A DNA stretch of 64,000 nucleotides from Pomphorhynchus laevis (taxonomy: Eukaryota > Acanthocephala > Palaeacanthocephala > Echinorhynchida > Pomphorhynchidae), in the NCBI GenBank assembly GCA_012934845.2, contig WNNJ02001415.1, positions 272,280-336,279 on the forward strand. The letters run 5' to 3'. The position numbers and the translations under genes are program-made. Positions 63,495 through 64,000 of this stretch are shown piece after piece. Position 1 is the stretch's first letter; the number at the start of each line of letters is the position of its first letter. The notes beneath the pieces are model-generated. The model did not search any database. It had not been told where the DNA came from and worked only from the letters and a program-made list of their open reading frames with translations.

Positions 63495-63826
63495 AAAAGG
63501 AAAGATAAAATTAATAAAGATATGTATAAAGAACTTACTAAATTAAAGGATAACTATATAATAACAACTATTGATAAAGCTAGTAATAACTTTGTCTTCA
63601 TATGCAAAAAGCTTTATTATGATATACTAATGAAAGAGGTTAATTCTAATGATTTAAATGTAAATCCAACATATGAACGTAGTGATTTGAGTTTAGAAAC
63701 AATTATTACAAGTCACTGTTCTATAATGGATAAAAAGGGTATAAAGGTTGAATTATATTGGAATCCAAAATTACATAAAAATCCAATAAAACCTAGATTA
63801 TTGTTTTTAAATGTACATAAGGATTA
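63495..63826 (+). pseudogene. Naiad-like RT fragment
   Basis: Plus-strand copy of the RT start at 20,380-20,030, nearly identical in wording: DNYIITTIDKASNNFVFICK, YWNPKLHKNPIKPR. It lacks about 6 residues (DNKTIP) before YWNP, begins without the ATGA join, and is cut off at 63,826. Confidence 0.85.
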
Positions 63827-64000
63827 GAGGTCATCAGGATGAACTGCTATATTATCAGGTTTCTGGCCTTACTCGATAAATTCGCGCTGATGATGTATTT
63901 CATCTGATAAAATTTGCTAGTTTTAATACAAAACATATTTTGTATTATGCATTCATAAAAATTTTCGCTTAATTGTTTAAATTTAGTTTTAATTATATTT
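63827..64000 (-). repeat. Naiad-like 3' end, opposite orientation
   Basis: Same orientation as 18,860-19,060 on the plus strand: GATTAGAGGTCATCAGGA, CTGCTATATTATCAGGTTTC, then CTTAATTGTTTAAATTTAG, the end of the RT frame. It extends past the window edge. The 3' tail of this piece directly abuts the 3' side of the preceding RT fragment. Confidence 0.8.

Noticed and set aside
1-64000. tRNA or rRNA genes
   Set aside because: No cloverleaf with A- and B-box promoters or rRNA core sequence was recognised by eye on either strand; a tRNAscan or Rfam search could still find one.

Overview
The window looks like AT-rich nuclear DNA from an invertebrate animal. Six protein-coding loci sit in a dense, layered graveyard of retrotransposons. 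The gene products are animal-type: a DUSP11-like RNA phosphatase, two GSKIP-domain proteins, mitochondrial asparaginyl-tRNA synthetase and a DHRS7B-like reductase. No recognisable gene shows an intron inside its coding region, and each of these has an AG acceptor-like site just before its start or a partner gene a few bases upstream. That is compatible with spliced-leader trans-splicing or a leader intron. The species cannot be fixed from the sequence.

Layout. 0-1 kb: a coiled-coil coding exon (-). 1.2-8.2 kb: remnants of an RT with a C-terminal nuclease-like domain, Penelope-like elements (PLEs), and an ORF1-only copy of the I/Jockey-like non-LTR family called 'family B' here. 8.3-8.9 kb: DUSP11-like gene. 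9.6-26.4 kb: family B, two L2/CR1-like elements, the nuclease-type RT, and a nearly complete PLE with an N-terminal GIY-YIG domain (Naiad-like) inserted into the second L2-like element. 26.6-38.8 kb: three family B copies, the last split by a Ty3/gypsy element with 76-bp LTRs. 39-46.7 kb: other non-LTR fragments, minisatellites and palindromes. 46.7-47.2 kb: an inverted repeat whose arms each carry a type III hammerhead fold. 47.4-49.05 kb: GSKIP followed after 13 bases by NARS2. 50.4 kb: a second GSKIP-domain gene. 51.4-52.5 kb: a 442-bp tandem array with a type I hammerhead. 53.0-59.2 kb: two PLEs in opposite orientation with 630-bp repeats. 61.5-62.5 kb: DHRS7B-like gene. 63.5-64 kb: a Naiad-like fragment joined tail to tail.

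The most interesting material is RNA-level. There are two unrelated hammerhead ribozyme candidates. One of them has a repeat boundary exactly at the predicted cleavage site. A 3' hairpin is conserved among family B copies, and the Naiad-like tail has a pseudoknot-like arrangement. The host genes offer a possible two-gene transcription unit. Everything is read by eye; no homology search or folding program was run.
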